NCBI RefSeq assembly: GCF_000315625.1
Contig: NW_005434673.1
Location: 865,631 to 929,630 of the forward strand
Source of the DNA: Guillardia theta CCMP2712
Lineage: Eukaryota; Cryptophyceae; Pyrenomonadales; Geminigeraceae
Direction of reading: 5' to 3'
DNA length: 64,000 bases
Shown piece after piece: positions 32,070-44,013 of the stretch (positions are counted from its first letter, which is position 1; each line of letters starts with the position of its first letter). The notes under the pieces are model-generated. The model was not told the origin of the DNA, did not search any database, and worked only from the letters and a program-made list of their open reading frames with translations. Made by a program: the position numbers and the translations under genes.

Positions 32070-33952
32070 TCATCTTCTGGGTCTGAGATAATACAACTGT
32101 ACATCGTGATCGTCTCGCATACTCTGAAAGAACCGCTCCACTTCAAACCTCTCACCGGCCTGACAAGAAAAGTCAAGATGGCCAAACATTACCATGTTCG
32201 ATTCATCTTCCCTTCTCTGAGACTCGTGAAATTCTATCTCACCTGCTGTATGAAGTTTGCTTCGATTGGAGCTCGGCGAATCTCAAAGGACAGGACGATG
32301 AGCGTATCGTGATGAGAAAGAGCCTGTTCAACCTGTTGAGCAGCAGCCTCACAATTTCCTACAGCATTACCTGGAGGGTTTCTAGAAGGGCGCGATGAAC
32401 TTCCTCCTTGTACAAACAATCTGAGCACAGGATCTGTGCAAACGTCTTGATCATCAAGCGCAGCAGTGGCGAACGCAGGAAAGTGGATGTTGACAGCAAG
32501 AGGGGAGGGAAGGTGAGCTAGAGGGCGAGGAATCAGCACACACCAAGTCTGCCTTTCCGACATGTGCAGCCTCAGATTCAGAGCCCCATCTGTCATTCCA
32601 GGCCATTTCAGACATTGCCAGCACAGCACTTGGCCCTCCTCCCTCACGTGAGTTGTTCGACTGAACATCTGCTCTGTAGATCTTCGCCGAGAGGATTGCT
32701 CGAGCAGTAAAGTTGCAGGTTTCCACGTAGCTTCATACTCAGATTCAGCTCAAAGCTCGCAAAACCCCTCGAAAGAATCTCTGCCAACCAAGTCCTCTCC
32801 TATCAAGACCAGCCCCAGCCCCACCTCCTGTGTTGTTTCGCACTCTACCCATCCCTCCCTCTCCTCCTCACCTGATCCAACACATGAGGCAAGTCAGTCA
32901 TGCAAACCGTTGCTCCAACCGCTGCAGCTGCAAGGCCGAGCACCTGAAATTTCTCAAAATGCCATGCCAGTCAAGCTCCCCTTACCCCTGTCCCGCTTCC
33001 AACCTCGACGACTTTCTTCTGCAGAAAAGCTCGATTCAAACACGTATCCCAAGGAAGTGAGATGTATGAAGTTGCGATATCATGAGGCAGGCAGGCATGC
33101 AAGAGACCTGCGAATTCATATACTGGTGAAGCACAAAGTTTCTGTCTGTCAAGAGGTTGCAGAGCACGACTGCACTTTGGAAGACACAACCAGCCTGAAC
33201 TCTCAATGAGAGGAGGAGCAATCGCAGCTTTCACAACCTCTCCCAGATCTTTCCTCAAGGGCAGGTCGATGGGTTTCTGCAAGATCCATTCAGTTCGGAT
33301 CCAAGAACAGATGATGATTTGTAGTTTCACCAAATTCATAGACGATGGAGGAACGATCTGCGTGGACTGATGGACTTCGGAAGGTGTCTGAAAGTGAATG
33401 CGTCATTAGGAAGCCAAGGTAAAAGTAAAGAGCAGCTGAGAAATGTAGTAGAGCCAAGGTCAAGGTAAAGAGCAGCTGAGAAATGTAGTAGACAATCACT
33501 TACATCGCTTTCATCACAGAAGAATCGAGATTTGAAGCGATAAGTCCAATCTCCAATCATTCTTTCATACACAACATATTCATCTCGATCTGATATTTTC
33601 TTTGCCGACGTATCAGTGCAGATAATTGATAGACAGATGAGAAAAGACCTTCATATGCATAGTCGCTGCAGTTTGATACAAGATTACGACGTGTCAGTCG
33701 ATTGAATCCAGCTCGTTTTCCCTCTCATTCACCGTCGTTATGGTTGCCGCCACAAAGAGCCTCGAGCTGTCGATCGGTCTGAAAGAACTCTTCTTCTTCT
33801 CGACTGTCCCACCATAAGAAATAAAGACTACATCGGAAACGTCTACTTCTTCGGGAGTTGTTGTTTGTCAATGAACAGTTTTCGGGAGTACCTATTGCAG
33901 TCACATCATCAACCATCAACTCCCTTCTCCCCAGCTCGCTCTTTCCTTTCAT
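32070..33952 (-). CDS. METTL21-family protein methyltransferase, multi-exon
   Basis: Likely SAM-dependent lysine (or related) protein methyltransferase. Exon peptides on the minus strand: VFQSAVVLCNLLTDRNFVLH near 33160, the usual W/F-x-x-S-x-x-L-x-x lead-in; LQKKVVEVGSGTG near 33000, SAM motif I; LGLAAAAVGATVCMTDLPHV near 32920, motif II with TDLP; AQILCSDCLYKEEVHRALLE near 32430, in place of the family's SDxxY; then HHDTLIVLSFEIRRAPIEAN near 32300; and the last exon AGERFEVERFFQSM, ending LYYLRPRR with TGA at 32072-32070. The order and motifs match the family well. N-terminal exons are less certain: ATG 33952 with ELMVDDVTAI joining EVDVSDVVFISYGG, and VYERMIGDWTYRFKSRFFCD near 33530. These could belong to a separate small gene. 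Confidence 0.75.
33413..33494. repeat. 41-bp tandem duplication in an intron
   Basis: Two adjacent copies of about 41 bp, both containing AAAGAGCAGCTGAGAAATGT then AGTAGA, differ at only a few bases. The duplication lies between two inferred exons of the METTL21-like gene and is probably neutral. Confidence 0.8.
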
Positions 33953-34391
33953 TCCACAGTCTTCATCCTTCCTTCCATAAACGCCTCTCCTCTCCAATCC
34001 TCAAGCTCCTGCTCCTGCTCCTTACCCGTAGCATAGCGCCATGTACCGCTCTACCGGATCCTCCTGCATCGTCGGGGTTCCTGTCGGCATCAAGACCCGC
34101 CGGAAACTGACCGGGCACCGGACGGCATTGATCGGACCGTCAGTGCGGCCCGGGCAGCAAGACGGGCCGGGCCGCCCCGGCGGCCCGGCGCTGCAATCAA
34201 CCATGACTCCGGGGAGTCCCGCTGGCCGCTGTTGAATCGATTTAAACCGCACCGGCCGTCGGTCCCTGGGATCCAGGACCAGTTGAATTTTTCATGCAGC
34301 GCCGGCGGGGGATCCAACGGTGAGGAGTAGAGAGCGAGGTCACTGCAGGGAGCAGACGACCACTGGCGACCAACTTCGACAGGTTCCCAAC
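33953..34391. other. Divergent promoter region with GC-rich block
   Basis: Lies between the METTL21-like gene (minus) and the SH3 gene (plus). The GC-rich block at 34090-34245 contains GGGCCGGGCCGCCCCGGCGG and TTGATCGGACCGTC, resembling the block at 13850-13940. No gene is supported. A frame on the minus strand across it (34022-34509) is compositional. Confidence 0.5.
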
Positions 34392-37300
34392 ATGGCGGCG
34401 AGTCCAGACCTCTCGTCCATGCGGTCAGGCTGCATGCCTGAGCCCCTGCAGACAGCTCAAGCTCTGTACAACTACGAGGCGGTGGAAGATGACGAGCTCT
34501 CCTTCGCACGAGGAGACAAGATGATCCTATACAGCAGCCCAGAAGAAGGCTGGTATGAGTGCGAGCTTAAAGGACAGATAGGTTTAGCCCTGGACAAGTA
34601 TCGCGTTCATCCCTCACCTCATGGCTTTCAGGTTTGGTGCCTGCCAATTATGTCCGCTTGATCTTCCCCGAACAACAGCTGCGACTTGCACAGACCAGCG
34701 GTTACTTGTGAGTACTGATATTATTTGCTTTCAAAGAAGCAGCTCACTGACATGTTTGCGAAGGCAAAACTCTCCACAACCTTTCTCTGCTGCTGGCAGG
34801 CTCAGGTATGGCTGCCGGGGTTGGGAGTGGGGTTGTTGTAATGCGATGCCCCAGCGCCGAACTCTATGGTCAAGGGTCGTCCAGGAACGGGACACCATTG
34901 CTGGGGCCTTCTCTTGCTACTCCGAAGCTCGGTCCTCGATGGAGCTCGAATGATGTGCTGACGGAGAACGACAAGGTGAGTTGGTGTGATGGAGATCCCA
35001 GCTGAGAGTGATGTCAAGGTGCTGAACGAGGAGAGCGGAGTTAAGAACGTTCATGAGCGTCTGTATGAAGAAGGTGAATGAATTCCAGATGTCATCCTGC
35101 CGTGCATGATGTTCACTGACTTGAATCTGGCTGTGATAGGAATCATCTTGATCAAGAAACAACAAGTCAAGCAGGAGATGTCGAAACAAGCTGAGGGCAT
35201 GGTGTGACAGCCTGAATTTGATTGAAAACTGTAGTGTGATTGTGATCTGTTCAATCAGCAAACCAAGAATGTCAAACCTCATCTGAATCAAAAGTCCATG
35301 CAGCTAGCCTCAAGGAGGAAGCCTGACAAAGGAAGGAATTATGGGGAATTCTTGTGGGAGCCTTGTACGCGTTACGTCTGTGGATCTCTGAAGCTACTTT
35401 CAGATATCAGGAAGGTCAGCTCAAGAAATATCAGAAAGCAGAATACATGAACATGCTGAAGAGAGAAGAAGAAGCCAAGGAAGACATCGAAAACACCTTC
35501 ACACCGCGGATTTCGCAGTCGAGCAAAACGTAATTTCGGGCTATGGAAGAGGATGAGCTGGTCTGATGTTGAACAAGGTTGAGGCGGGACATGCCTGTGG
35601 TTGAACGACTGCTCATGCTAGAGCAAGTGAGGAATATCTGACGGGTGTCCTTCATTTCACTTGCACTGCGCAGATAAAGCAAGAGAGACTAGAGAGGCTG
35701 AAGAGAACCCGAGAGCAGGTCAGTCTTTCCGGTAGTCTCACATGAAGAGGTCACTGAAAATACATCAAGGAGGAGAGCCGGGAGCTGATATTCTCCCCTC
35801 GCATAACAGACTACGAAGTGAAGGAAGAGTAAGTTCGGAACTCCGACTACTTTTGCTCTGAATAGCTGCTGGATCTCCCTTGAATTGAATTTCTTTTGAT
35901 CGTTCGGAACAGAAAGAAGACGGAGCTGTATGGAAAGGACGCGCAGAGACAGCGAGACTTTCAGAAGCATCTGCTGCAGGTGAGCCAGCGGTCGCCGACG
36001 ACCTTGACTGCTGTCAACATGCTCCCCCAGGAGAAGTTGAAGAGGGACCTCGGGCTCACTCACACTCCCCGCCTGTGCGAGAGATCCAGGAGGATCGCTA
36101 GGAGATCTGAGGTGACACTCCTCTCCCTTGAAGTGCTACCTCCTCCCTTGAAGTGCTACCCCCTCCCTTGAAGTGCTACCTCCTCCCTTGAAGTGCTACC
36201 CCCTCCCTTCACGCCCTATCTTTTCTCCAAGTGAATTCACCGCCTCTGGTGCTTGAACAGGGCGAGGAGGTGTGGGAGCGACTGCACAAGGACGCAGAAC
36301 GCAGGGAGATGAAGTTCAGCAACATGACAAGAAGTCCGACTTCACAGATTCCGGGACTGGACCTGGCTGGGATAGAGAAACACATGAAAGAAGGAGGGAG
36401 GAGGTCCAACAGGGACGTGAGCGATCTGTCGTGCGGGAGCCAGTCGTCACGGGGGGTCGTGATCAGAGACGCCTCTTTCACGTCCCAGCAGAGTGCAGCT
36501 TGCCACTCGCTCTACGAGAAGGCAGAGAAACGACGGACGATGCTGCAGGAGCTGGAGAGACAGAGAGACGAAGAGGAGCAGAGCCTGAGGAGGCACTCCA
36601 AGATAACTCCCAAGTCGGAGGAGCTGAGTGCTCACAGGAAGAAGAAAGACTACATGTCAGCTATCGAGAGGTTTGGGTTCGTGACGAACCTGAACAACGA
36701 GTCAGCCGTCAACTTCCTTTCTTTCTCTCGTGGTTTCCATCGTGTTTTCGAGCACAGCAACTCACGGGTCTACCTGTTTGTGTGCTCCAATCAGAGCTTG
36801 AGGGAGAAGACCTTGAAACAAGTGTGGGCGGAGGTGCTGCAAATGTCCAAAGTCACGAAAGAAAAAGATCCGGAGATGCTGACCGTTCCTCTGGAGATCT
36901 TTACAGAAACCCTCGTGTCATGCAGAGAGAATCATTGCATCGAGTCGCTCGAGAATGAGGACAAGAAGAATGTGCTTCGAATCTTGTCGGACATGGCAAG
37001 GATTATCTTCCTGGACCGGCTGTCCAGCAACAAGCCTTCACACCAGATTCGAAGTGAGAGGGCTGGCTTTGAAAAGAGGCTGAAGCAGTTGCAACTGGAA
37101 GCCGCGCAAGAGTTTCGGAAGATAGTGAGGGAGTTGGGAGGAAAGCTCAACGACTCGGAGTGTGACCTGCTCTTCGAGTATTACGACCAAGAGAACCGGA
37201 CCCTGAGGCTCACTGACTTTGTGTTGAACTCCTCGGGTATCTTGACCTCTCGCAAGATCGCAATGGAGCGATGGCTGAAGAGGTCTTCCAACCTTGTGGC

Positions 37301-38861
37301 GCGACAAGATGATAAGTGACTGTGCTTGTCCAGGTACGACATCAACAACATGGGAGCCATCTCCATCATACAACTGGGTCTGCATGACTCAATCTCACTC
37401 GCCACAAAGTAACTCCCATGGCTGAGGGGTGGGGGGTTCCTCGTCTGAGATCTGCTGCCCAGGAAGCGAATTCAGATCTTCGATGGAGTCATAGACAGGA
37501 TACAAGAGGTCAACATGCGACTGCAGAGCATCAAAGAAAAGTTCCGCCACACCTTTGAAGAAGAGCTCCAGGAAGGACTGTCAAGGTGATTGTCAATGCT
37601 CGACCTTCGCGGTTTCGGTGTGACTGTCCAGCAGCCCTCCTGCAGCCAAGGCAAACTCGGAGGGGTACCATCCTTTCTCCAAAGCTCGGGAGAAGAATCA
37701 GCCCCGGGAGAGCCCAAGGGATCAGAGGAACGTCCCGAGGCATGCAGTCTGATTGACGTGAAGGAGCCTTGCTGACTTGCTTGTAAGCAGAGGTCTTGAC
37801 GGCAGTTTGAATCAGATCCCCCGGCACGAGATCCTCCATCAGTTGTCTCGAAAGAAGTTCGAGAAGATGTTTGCAGCTCGACAGAAGCAGGACGAGAAGG
37901 AGATGGAGCACTGGTACTCCATCTGTTGACCCCCCTCTTCTCCCTGACAAGCTCCAGCACTTTCCGGCCTGTTGTCAACCCCACCAGGTCGCATACCCGC
38001 AAGTCGAACTCGGACACCACGAGCGTAGAAGACAGATTGTGAGGAGCTTCTTGTGTATGTCCTCCTTGAAGATCTCACCGCCTTCAGGTTCTATGGATCA
38101 TCGCACAAGAAGAAGTGTGAGAACACAAAGACCTGGGAGGAAAGAGAGCTTGAACTTTGCACATTCCGACCTGTAAGCTCACGTGTGTAAAGTTGAGAAT
38201 GTACCCCTGACGCGATTCTGTTCGCAAGACGCTGGTGAGCAAATCTCCGAAAGTTTCAGGCAACAAGGACTCGTCGGTCAAGCCCAGAGAGGACGCGAGC
38301 AAGAGACACGTCGACAGAGTGCGAAGAGGTGATACCGTGAGCTCAACTCTCTATCTCTCACTCGCATGACAGGGGAAGAGCCTGAAGCAAACATCACTGC
38401 CAAGAGGTGATCTACCTCCCTCACCTTTCTCCACGTCTGACAAGAACAGTTTGAGCCCCCCGAGCCAGGAAGCAAGACCTCCCATGCTTCTGACTGAGAT
38501 CCGAAAGGTTACCGAGCTCAGCACTTACCTTGTTGTGCGCTGACCTTCTCCGCACAGAATTTCGTCAACCCGCCCTTGTTCTGCCTGGATGTTGACCTTG
38601 GCAACGGCAAGATGCAGAGGCTGGAAGTCCACAAGGTACGAGGCCGAAGGGAGTGCAGCGAGTGCAAGATGTGACGCGTGTTGGCAGGGCGATGACGTGG
38701 CACACCTTGTGGGATCGTTCTGCAGGCACTATAACCTTGACGACAAGTGCTGCCAGAACCTCCAGGCCCTCATCGACGAGCAGCTTGTATGTATCGACTT
38801 GCACGGCTACACCTCTCCGAGCGAGACCAGCGTGCTGGAAAGCGACGACTCTTCTATCTGA
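34392..38861 (+). CDS. SH3-domain protein with long charged coiled-coil region and conserved C-terminal domain, many exons
   Basis: Probable cytoskeletal or ciliary scaffold. ATG 34392 starts a protein whose residues about 20-75 form an SH3 domain: ALYNYEAVEDDELSFARGDK, GWYECELKGQIG, then across an intron LVPANYVRLIFPEQQ. About ten short exons follow, rich in Glu/Lys/Arg (for example EGQLKKYQKAEYMNMLKREE, LYGKDAQRQRDFQKHLLQ). A large exon from about 36259 carries a Ser/Arg-rich stretch and a helical region, including FEKRLKQLQLEAAQEFRKIV then GGKLNDSECDLLFEYYDQE, an EF-hand-like spacing. The last exons (38558-38861) form a compact domain with LFCLDVDLGNGKMQRLEVHK and CCQNLQALIDEQL, a fold also seen at the end of some flagellar and kinesin-associated proteins. 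Stop is at 38859-38861. Exon borders are approximate. Confidence 0.7.
36121..36201. repeat. Four-copy 20-bp minisatellite in an intron
   Basis: Units TCCCTTGAAGTGCTACCTCC and TCCCTTGAAGTGCTACCCCC alternate, so the higher-order unit is 40 bp. The array lies between the exon ending RRIARRSE and the exon starting GEEVWERL in the SH3 gene. Confidence 0.9.
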
Positions 38862-38958
38862 TCTCAAGCACCTCCCCTTTCTAGCTTGACACACACTAGC
38901 CTTACCCCTGCTCTTTAGATAAATCCTTTAATGTAACAGTGATAACCACGAGCTTCTT

Positions 38959-39934
38959 CTACCAACCCAACACGTCTGCTCCAAACCCGCCGAAGAGACC
39001 TTTCTTGGGCTTCGATGCTTCCGACGTTTGCTGCACACCACCTATCAAGGCAGAGGGCGCAATGGGAACTCTCACCGCCTGCGTCTCCTCCGCCTTCTCT
39101 GCTGCAGCATTTTGGGCTGGATCCTACTCCAGATATCAGAGCATGGCAAGGGAGAGGAAGGAGCAAGTGAGATCCAACTGACCACAGGCAACAGTTTCCA
39201 CTTCTGTGCCGCGTGTCCGTTGGCAGGCCACATCTGCAGAGTGGCCTCTGGGTTGGGGTTGGCATCTTTGATGTCCAGGACTGGAGAAAGTATCACCCCG
39301 AGCATGCATCAAGGAGATGTCTCAACCAAGTCCGTTCAGTTCACACTGAAGTACCATGCTCTCTGCGTTGTACTTCCATTTCTGCGCCTTGGTGTCGTTC
39401 TTGTTGTACATCCACAACTTGGTCCCGCTCTCCTTGTTCCCGTTCTCAACATCCAGGACCTTGACACGAGGTCAAATTATGCACTGACTATCACAAGGGA
39501 AATCTCTTCACCAACGAACTGCCCTTGTTCTCCAGTCTTCCATCGTCGTCAAATCGCCACTGCGAATCCAACCATTTCAATGGCGCGATGATGAATGATA
39601 TGTAGAGAACCTGTTGTGCATCTGTTCCATTGTGCGGATACATCCACACCCTGTTTTTCTCCTCCTTCTGTCCATAAACATTGTCCAAGCACAACCTGCA
39701 TAACTTCACATTTACAGACACGAGATGCCACAAGGCGAATCAACGAATGTATCGCGTCTCAGATCTCGGAGACAAGAAACATCCTTTCCATCTCTTCATT
39801 CTCTCTGCCTCTCCTTACCTCTCTATCCATCCTCCTCTATCGCAACAGCATACAGTCTCTCTTCCTCCCCGTCTCCTTCCTCTCCTCCTCCCTTACCCAT
39901 TCATTTCGCTCTTGATAAAGAACCATCCCGCCAT
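38959..39934 (-). CDS. Ricin-B-type beta-trefoil (lectin-like) protein
   Basis: A predicted carbohydrate- or protein-binding beta-trefoil; the toxin catalytic chain is absent, so this is not a ricin-like toxin. Exon 1 (39934-39897) reads MAGWFFIKSEMNG and splices at GTAAGG into exon 2 at 39695 with LCLDNVYGQKEEKNRVWMYP, giving the fold's usual FFIKS..NG..LDV opening. Later exons carry QWRFDDDGRLENKGSSLV (39560-39510), VLDVENGNKESGTKLWMYNK with AQKWKY (39450-39370), and VLDIKDANPNPEATLQMWPA with AQKWKL (39290-39190). The Q-x-W repeats mark successive subdomains. A basic tail KPKKGLFGGFGADVLGW ends at 38961-38959. No leader is seen, so it is probably intracellular. Confidence 0.85.
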
Positions 39935-40983
39935 GCTCCTTGCGTCGCTAAGTCCTTGTCATCGGAGCCGGTGAGTTCCTAGGGGGTGGGGGTAGTATGG
40001 GGTGCAAGGACAGTAGGTTCAGAAAACCACAGGTAAATTGGTGGGGTTCAAAGCCAATAATGTCAGGGTGGGTAGTGACCCTACTGGGGTGCGTGAGTCT
40101 GAACATGGGGTAGTGCAACAAAGAGGAGGTGACTTGGGGTAGGGTGCTCACAATGTGCTGGTGAACAAGGCAACGCCGGGTAAACCAGCAAACATTTTCA
40201 ATATGTACTCTACCACCCACCCCTCAAATTTCCATCCTGTATTGGGGAAAGGGTGGGTGTTAACTCCTCCAAACAAAGAACCCAAGGCAAATGTCGAATG
40301 GTCGCATTGATGGACCATGGTGCGGGCGAGGAGGAAGACGAGCGAGATGCTGTATGACAAGCGCTGATCTAGGACTGCTTGTGTAGAGCAGCCACTCAAG
40401 AGCAGCTCTCTGTGCACCTTGGAAGGCACGATGATCAGTTTGACACCCATCTCCGCCAGTCCCATCCAAGGTTGTTTCATTCAAGTACAATCAGCTCCCG
40501 GTATTCTTGGAGCGTCTATTGGGTTGAGGCCTCCGATACAGTCAAAGCAAACTCATGTGCTACATTTGAAATGTCGGAACAGAAGGACTCAGCTCACACC
40601 ACTCCTTGCTGGTAAGTGAATACTTTCCATTGTGTTTGGTAATACCGGTGAAGGTGGTGGCGGAGGAAGCAAAGGGAAAGGAGGAGGAGGGAATCGGTTG
40701 AGCAGATGGTGGAGAGATCGTGGTGGAATGGATGACTCTTTGCCCATAAATGTATCACTCTGCTGTTGATTTGAGAAGAATGTGACTTTTGAACAGTTCC
40801 TTATCATTTACTTCACGACCTTACTGTTGTACGTCCTCCGAAAGTCAAGGTTGATCTCTTCTTGCACTTGATCTTTCTGAGGGGCAACGACCAGATCGAG
40901 CAATGCGCAGTTGTCGTTTCCTTGGAGCGAAGAGGTCCTCTTGTCTCACCGGTCCTATTCTTGTCCATTCACGACCATTCTGC
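39935..40983. other. Intergenic G-rich zone and possible 5' exons of the NCA2-like gene
   Basis: Bases 39980-40260 are rich in GGGTGGGGT / GGGGTAG words like those near 16500. From 40430 to 40612 the plus strand has a frame ending in a clean GGTAAGTG donor at 40611-40618, which may be a first exon of the downstream gene (QSAPGILGASIGLRPPIQSK). I could not place its partner with confidence. Confidence 0.4.
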
Positions 40984-43294
40984 AGATTGCGGATCACATT
41001 CAGAACCTCGCGGCAACATGGAACAACCCGATAGCCTCGACGTTTGCCATCAAGATATCTTCAGCCGACAGGTTCTGCGAGTCTGCTCGGTGGTGCTGCT
41101 GACCATTTCCTTGGCACAGTGTTCCGGCCTTGCTTAACGCCATTGACCTGATTCTGTGCTCTCAAGAAAACTTGTACAGGAAGAGCAACGATGTTTGTCC
41201 GGCAGATTCTTATGACACCATGGAAGAAGATTCAGATCCACTCAGCAGATTCAACGACCTGGAGGATCTGGTCAGTGACGGTGACAACCTTCCTCAGTTC
41301 CTTGTAGAGGACAAAGGTTACGACCAGGAGTTGAAGAAGAGACGGAAGAGGTGACGGCAAACACGCGAGCTTCTTTTTCTCTGAAGATATCTTGGCTGCA
41401 GGAAGACGATGGATCAAGCGCTGACAATAGCGGCAGCCATGACATGCCTCCGCCTCTCCGATGTGATCTGCCATGGGTTGCTACCCCAGATTGAGAAGGT
41501 GATGGCTTGATATGCTCTCACTCTTTTCGAGTGATGATGTTGAAAGCTTCGATCCGATGGCGATGTCTGGTACGAGCGGAGCATGACACCTTGGAGACTT
41601 GTGCTTGCTGCGCTTCCTTCTGAACCGTTATCACCGTCTCTTCCAGGGCCTGGAGACGCTTTCCTTCCCACTCGGGACAGACTTCTCCTCCTTGTTCCCG
41701 GCGAGGTCTTTGGAGAACAGAATCCACGAGTGCCGCGTTCATCAGCGGGTAATCGTGTGTTGCTCATCAGTACCCTGACAATGCTGTATGAAGGGAGCAG
41801 AGATAATTGCCAGCCTTTCTGCCGAACGTATTGGGTGATTCAAAAGATCCCTTCGCAACTCTCGACGACTCAGACGCGACTTGGCAGGAAGATTTTGACC
41901 AACATCGGGGACCTGAGGAAATCTTCCGATCTTTATAGCCTCGAGAAAGCTGTTTGCCAGGTGCGTTTGAAACTTTCAAAGGCCACCTGTGACTGGTCAT
42001 GGATCTAGAACATTGCTCTGTTCAATTCAAACTATTCCTGTGTGCGCTATGAAGAAGAAACTAGTTGGGTTCGAAGGAAGGCACGAGAAAATCCAAGAGA
42101 CACCCTGATCAGGCTGCGTGCTTTTGCCGAGACAGTCCCAGAGAAATTGCAAGAAATCAAGCTACGAGGATTGGAGCACAGCCCCCCGTCCTTCCTACAG
42201 CAGGTCAAACTGCAGGAGAGGGGAAGAGTCCGTAACTGAGGAGGGCCTGCAGCATTGGCCCGACGTGCTCCTGATTGGAACCACAGCGATTGTGATGAAG
42301 ACGTCTGCATCGTCCAGGAGGTCCTTACCCCTGCTGCTGTCCCTTGTGCTCACACTCTACAAGTTTCTTCAAGTCTGTTAGCGCCTGGAAGGACACTGCG
42401 TCCGAGGCCGTCTCCAACGTGGTCCAAGAGAACCTGCGGGAGCCGATGAAAGCAATCTCCAAACTCCTCTTCGAGAAGCCAGCAGGGAATGAGATGCAGG
42501 AGGCCGTGGAGAGGTCGCGCCAAGCGCTGCAACGCATGATTGATGTTGCTGCCGAGCGCGTACAGTCGTGGAGCCTGATGTTGGGTGGCAGTCGTTCTAC
42601 AAGGATGAGCTGAAGCGGACGAGCGCTGGAGGGATGGAAGGCATCATGAAGACTTTCGAGCTGGAGATGCGGTCGCCGATCAAGGGGGCGTTGACAGGAA
42701 AACTTCTGCGAGCAGTGAGCAAGACGTTGGAGAGGAGGAATGGGGAGGAGCTGAGAGGTCGGCAGGGGCTGATCCAGCTGCAAGAGATGAAGCTGAACTT
42801 TGAGACGGAGATGACTACGGTGCAGAGGCTGCTTGAAGCGCAACAACTCAACCTACAAGTGCCTTGGAGGGGTTGACGGAAGTTCCCTGAAACCTGCACG
42901 ACAGGTCCTCGCGATGCTCCCAGTGCTCTCAGCCATCGCCATCGCCACGGCCGGAGTCTCGGGAGCGATCTCATGGATCGGGTCGAGGAATCAGAGGACT
43001 CGGGAAGACCTCCTGGACATCGTCCATGAAGTCAACAAATGCCTCATCTCCGAACAGGTCAAGTCCTCCCTTCAGCTCCACCGGCTTCTCCGGTGCCCAC
43101 AAGCTCGTACTGACACTCAGGATGTGCAGGTCGGGGGCACGGAGACTTTCAGATCGATGGGGTTGCGATGCTTGTTCGTGTGGCAGATGGGGAAAGTGCT
43201 ACAGACCGGCATAAGGGACATCGACCCCCGGCAGGTCTCGAAGCTGAGAAACGATGTCGTCAAGCTAGCGAGCCCGGCCATCTCGGTGAGCTGA
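40984..43294 (+). CDS. NCA2/DGS1-like mitochondrial protein, multi-exon
   Basis: NCA2 in yeast affects expression of mitochondrially encoded ATP synthase subunits; the plant relative DGS1 is in the mitochondrial outer membrane. The C-terminal half shows the family pattern in order: VSAWKDTASEAVSNVVQENL then REPMKAISKLLFEKP (42380-42480), ELKRTSAGGMEGIMKTFELE then MRSPIKGALTGKLLRAV (42608-42715), GLIQLQEMKLNFETEMTTVQ then LLEAQQLNL (42769-42860), and a hydrophobic LAMLPVLSAIAIATAGVSGA (42909-42968). The last exon ends LRNDVVKLASPAISVS with TGA at 43292-43294. Upstream exons include IADHIQNLAATWNNPIASTF (40984), the acidic YDTMEEDSDPLSRFNDLEDL (41210) and IALFNSNYSCVRYEEETSWV (42010). The true start is not fixed and lies at or before 40984. 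Confidence 0.72.
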
Positions 43295-44013
43295 GTGAAA
43301 GAGATTCGAGGGCTGATGCGACTGTAGGTGCAAGAACACTTCCTGCAGCTCGACTTAGTCTACCGACAACTATCCAGGGCCTGACCGGGTGCCTCGGAGG
43401 ACTGGCGGCGACTCGGACTAATAACACTGAGTGCCGGGCCCCGGGCCCGAGTGAGGAATGTAACGACTGTTGATGATGACCCAGTAATCGGTCATTTTTT
43501 ACCTCGAGAGCTTACAGGTCGGGATGACTTCGGGACTCCGGTACCACGAAAGATTAGTTATCGGAGGTACCAAATCTGGACTTAGAAATTGACTACTGCC
43601 ACCACGACCTAGACCGCACCCTTTCGAATCTGACTTGGGAACCCGGCGCATTTTATTTTTAAAAAAGATTTGACGTATGGGGTTTTATGTGGGACCCCTC
43701 AGGGTGGAGGATTTTCTAAGTGAGGGATTATGAGAAACAGCTGAGGTACTTGTGTGGGTGAGAAGTTAGGCCGGGAGGGTGGAGAATCTCGGGAGGGTTC
43801 CAGGGGCCAACCTGGGATTTGAAAGTGTCTTGTTTGAGATTTTTGTCAAAAAAATCTACACGTAACATAAACCACGAGCTCCTTGCTCGTTCCCAATCCG
43901 ACAGACAGGCTGCTCCTGTCCTTCTGCTTTCCTCTTGGCTCGTAGACCTGCGCTGACAGCTCTCCGACTCGCTCTGCTGAACAAACTCATCAACTCGAGC
44001 CTCACAACAGGGC
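43295..44013. other. Intergenic region with GC-rich block
   Basis: Contains a block of the recurring GC-rich type (GAGTGCCGGGCCCCGGGCCC, 43429-43448) flanked by a CGGACTAATAACACTGAGT stretch, then 43480-43680 of mixed sequence, then a G-rich part (43690-43800). Frames seen on the minus strand across 43728-44222 are not supported by any family. Confidence 0.45.

Noticed and set aside
36121-36201. CRISPR array
   Set aside because: The 20-bp units are directly adjacent with no spacers, and the DNA is eukaryotic.
38959-39934. Ricin-like toxin
   Set aside because: Only the beta-trefoil is present; no catalytic chain and no secretory leader were seen. It is a lectin-like domain protein.
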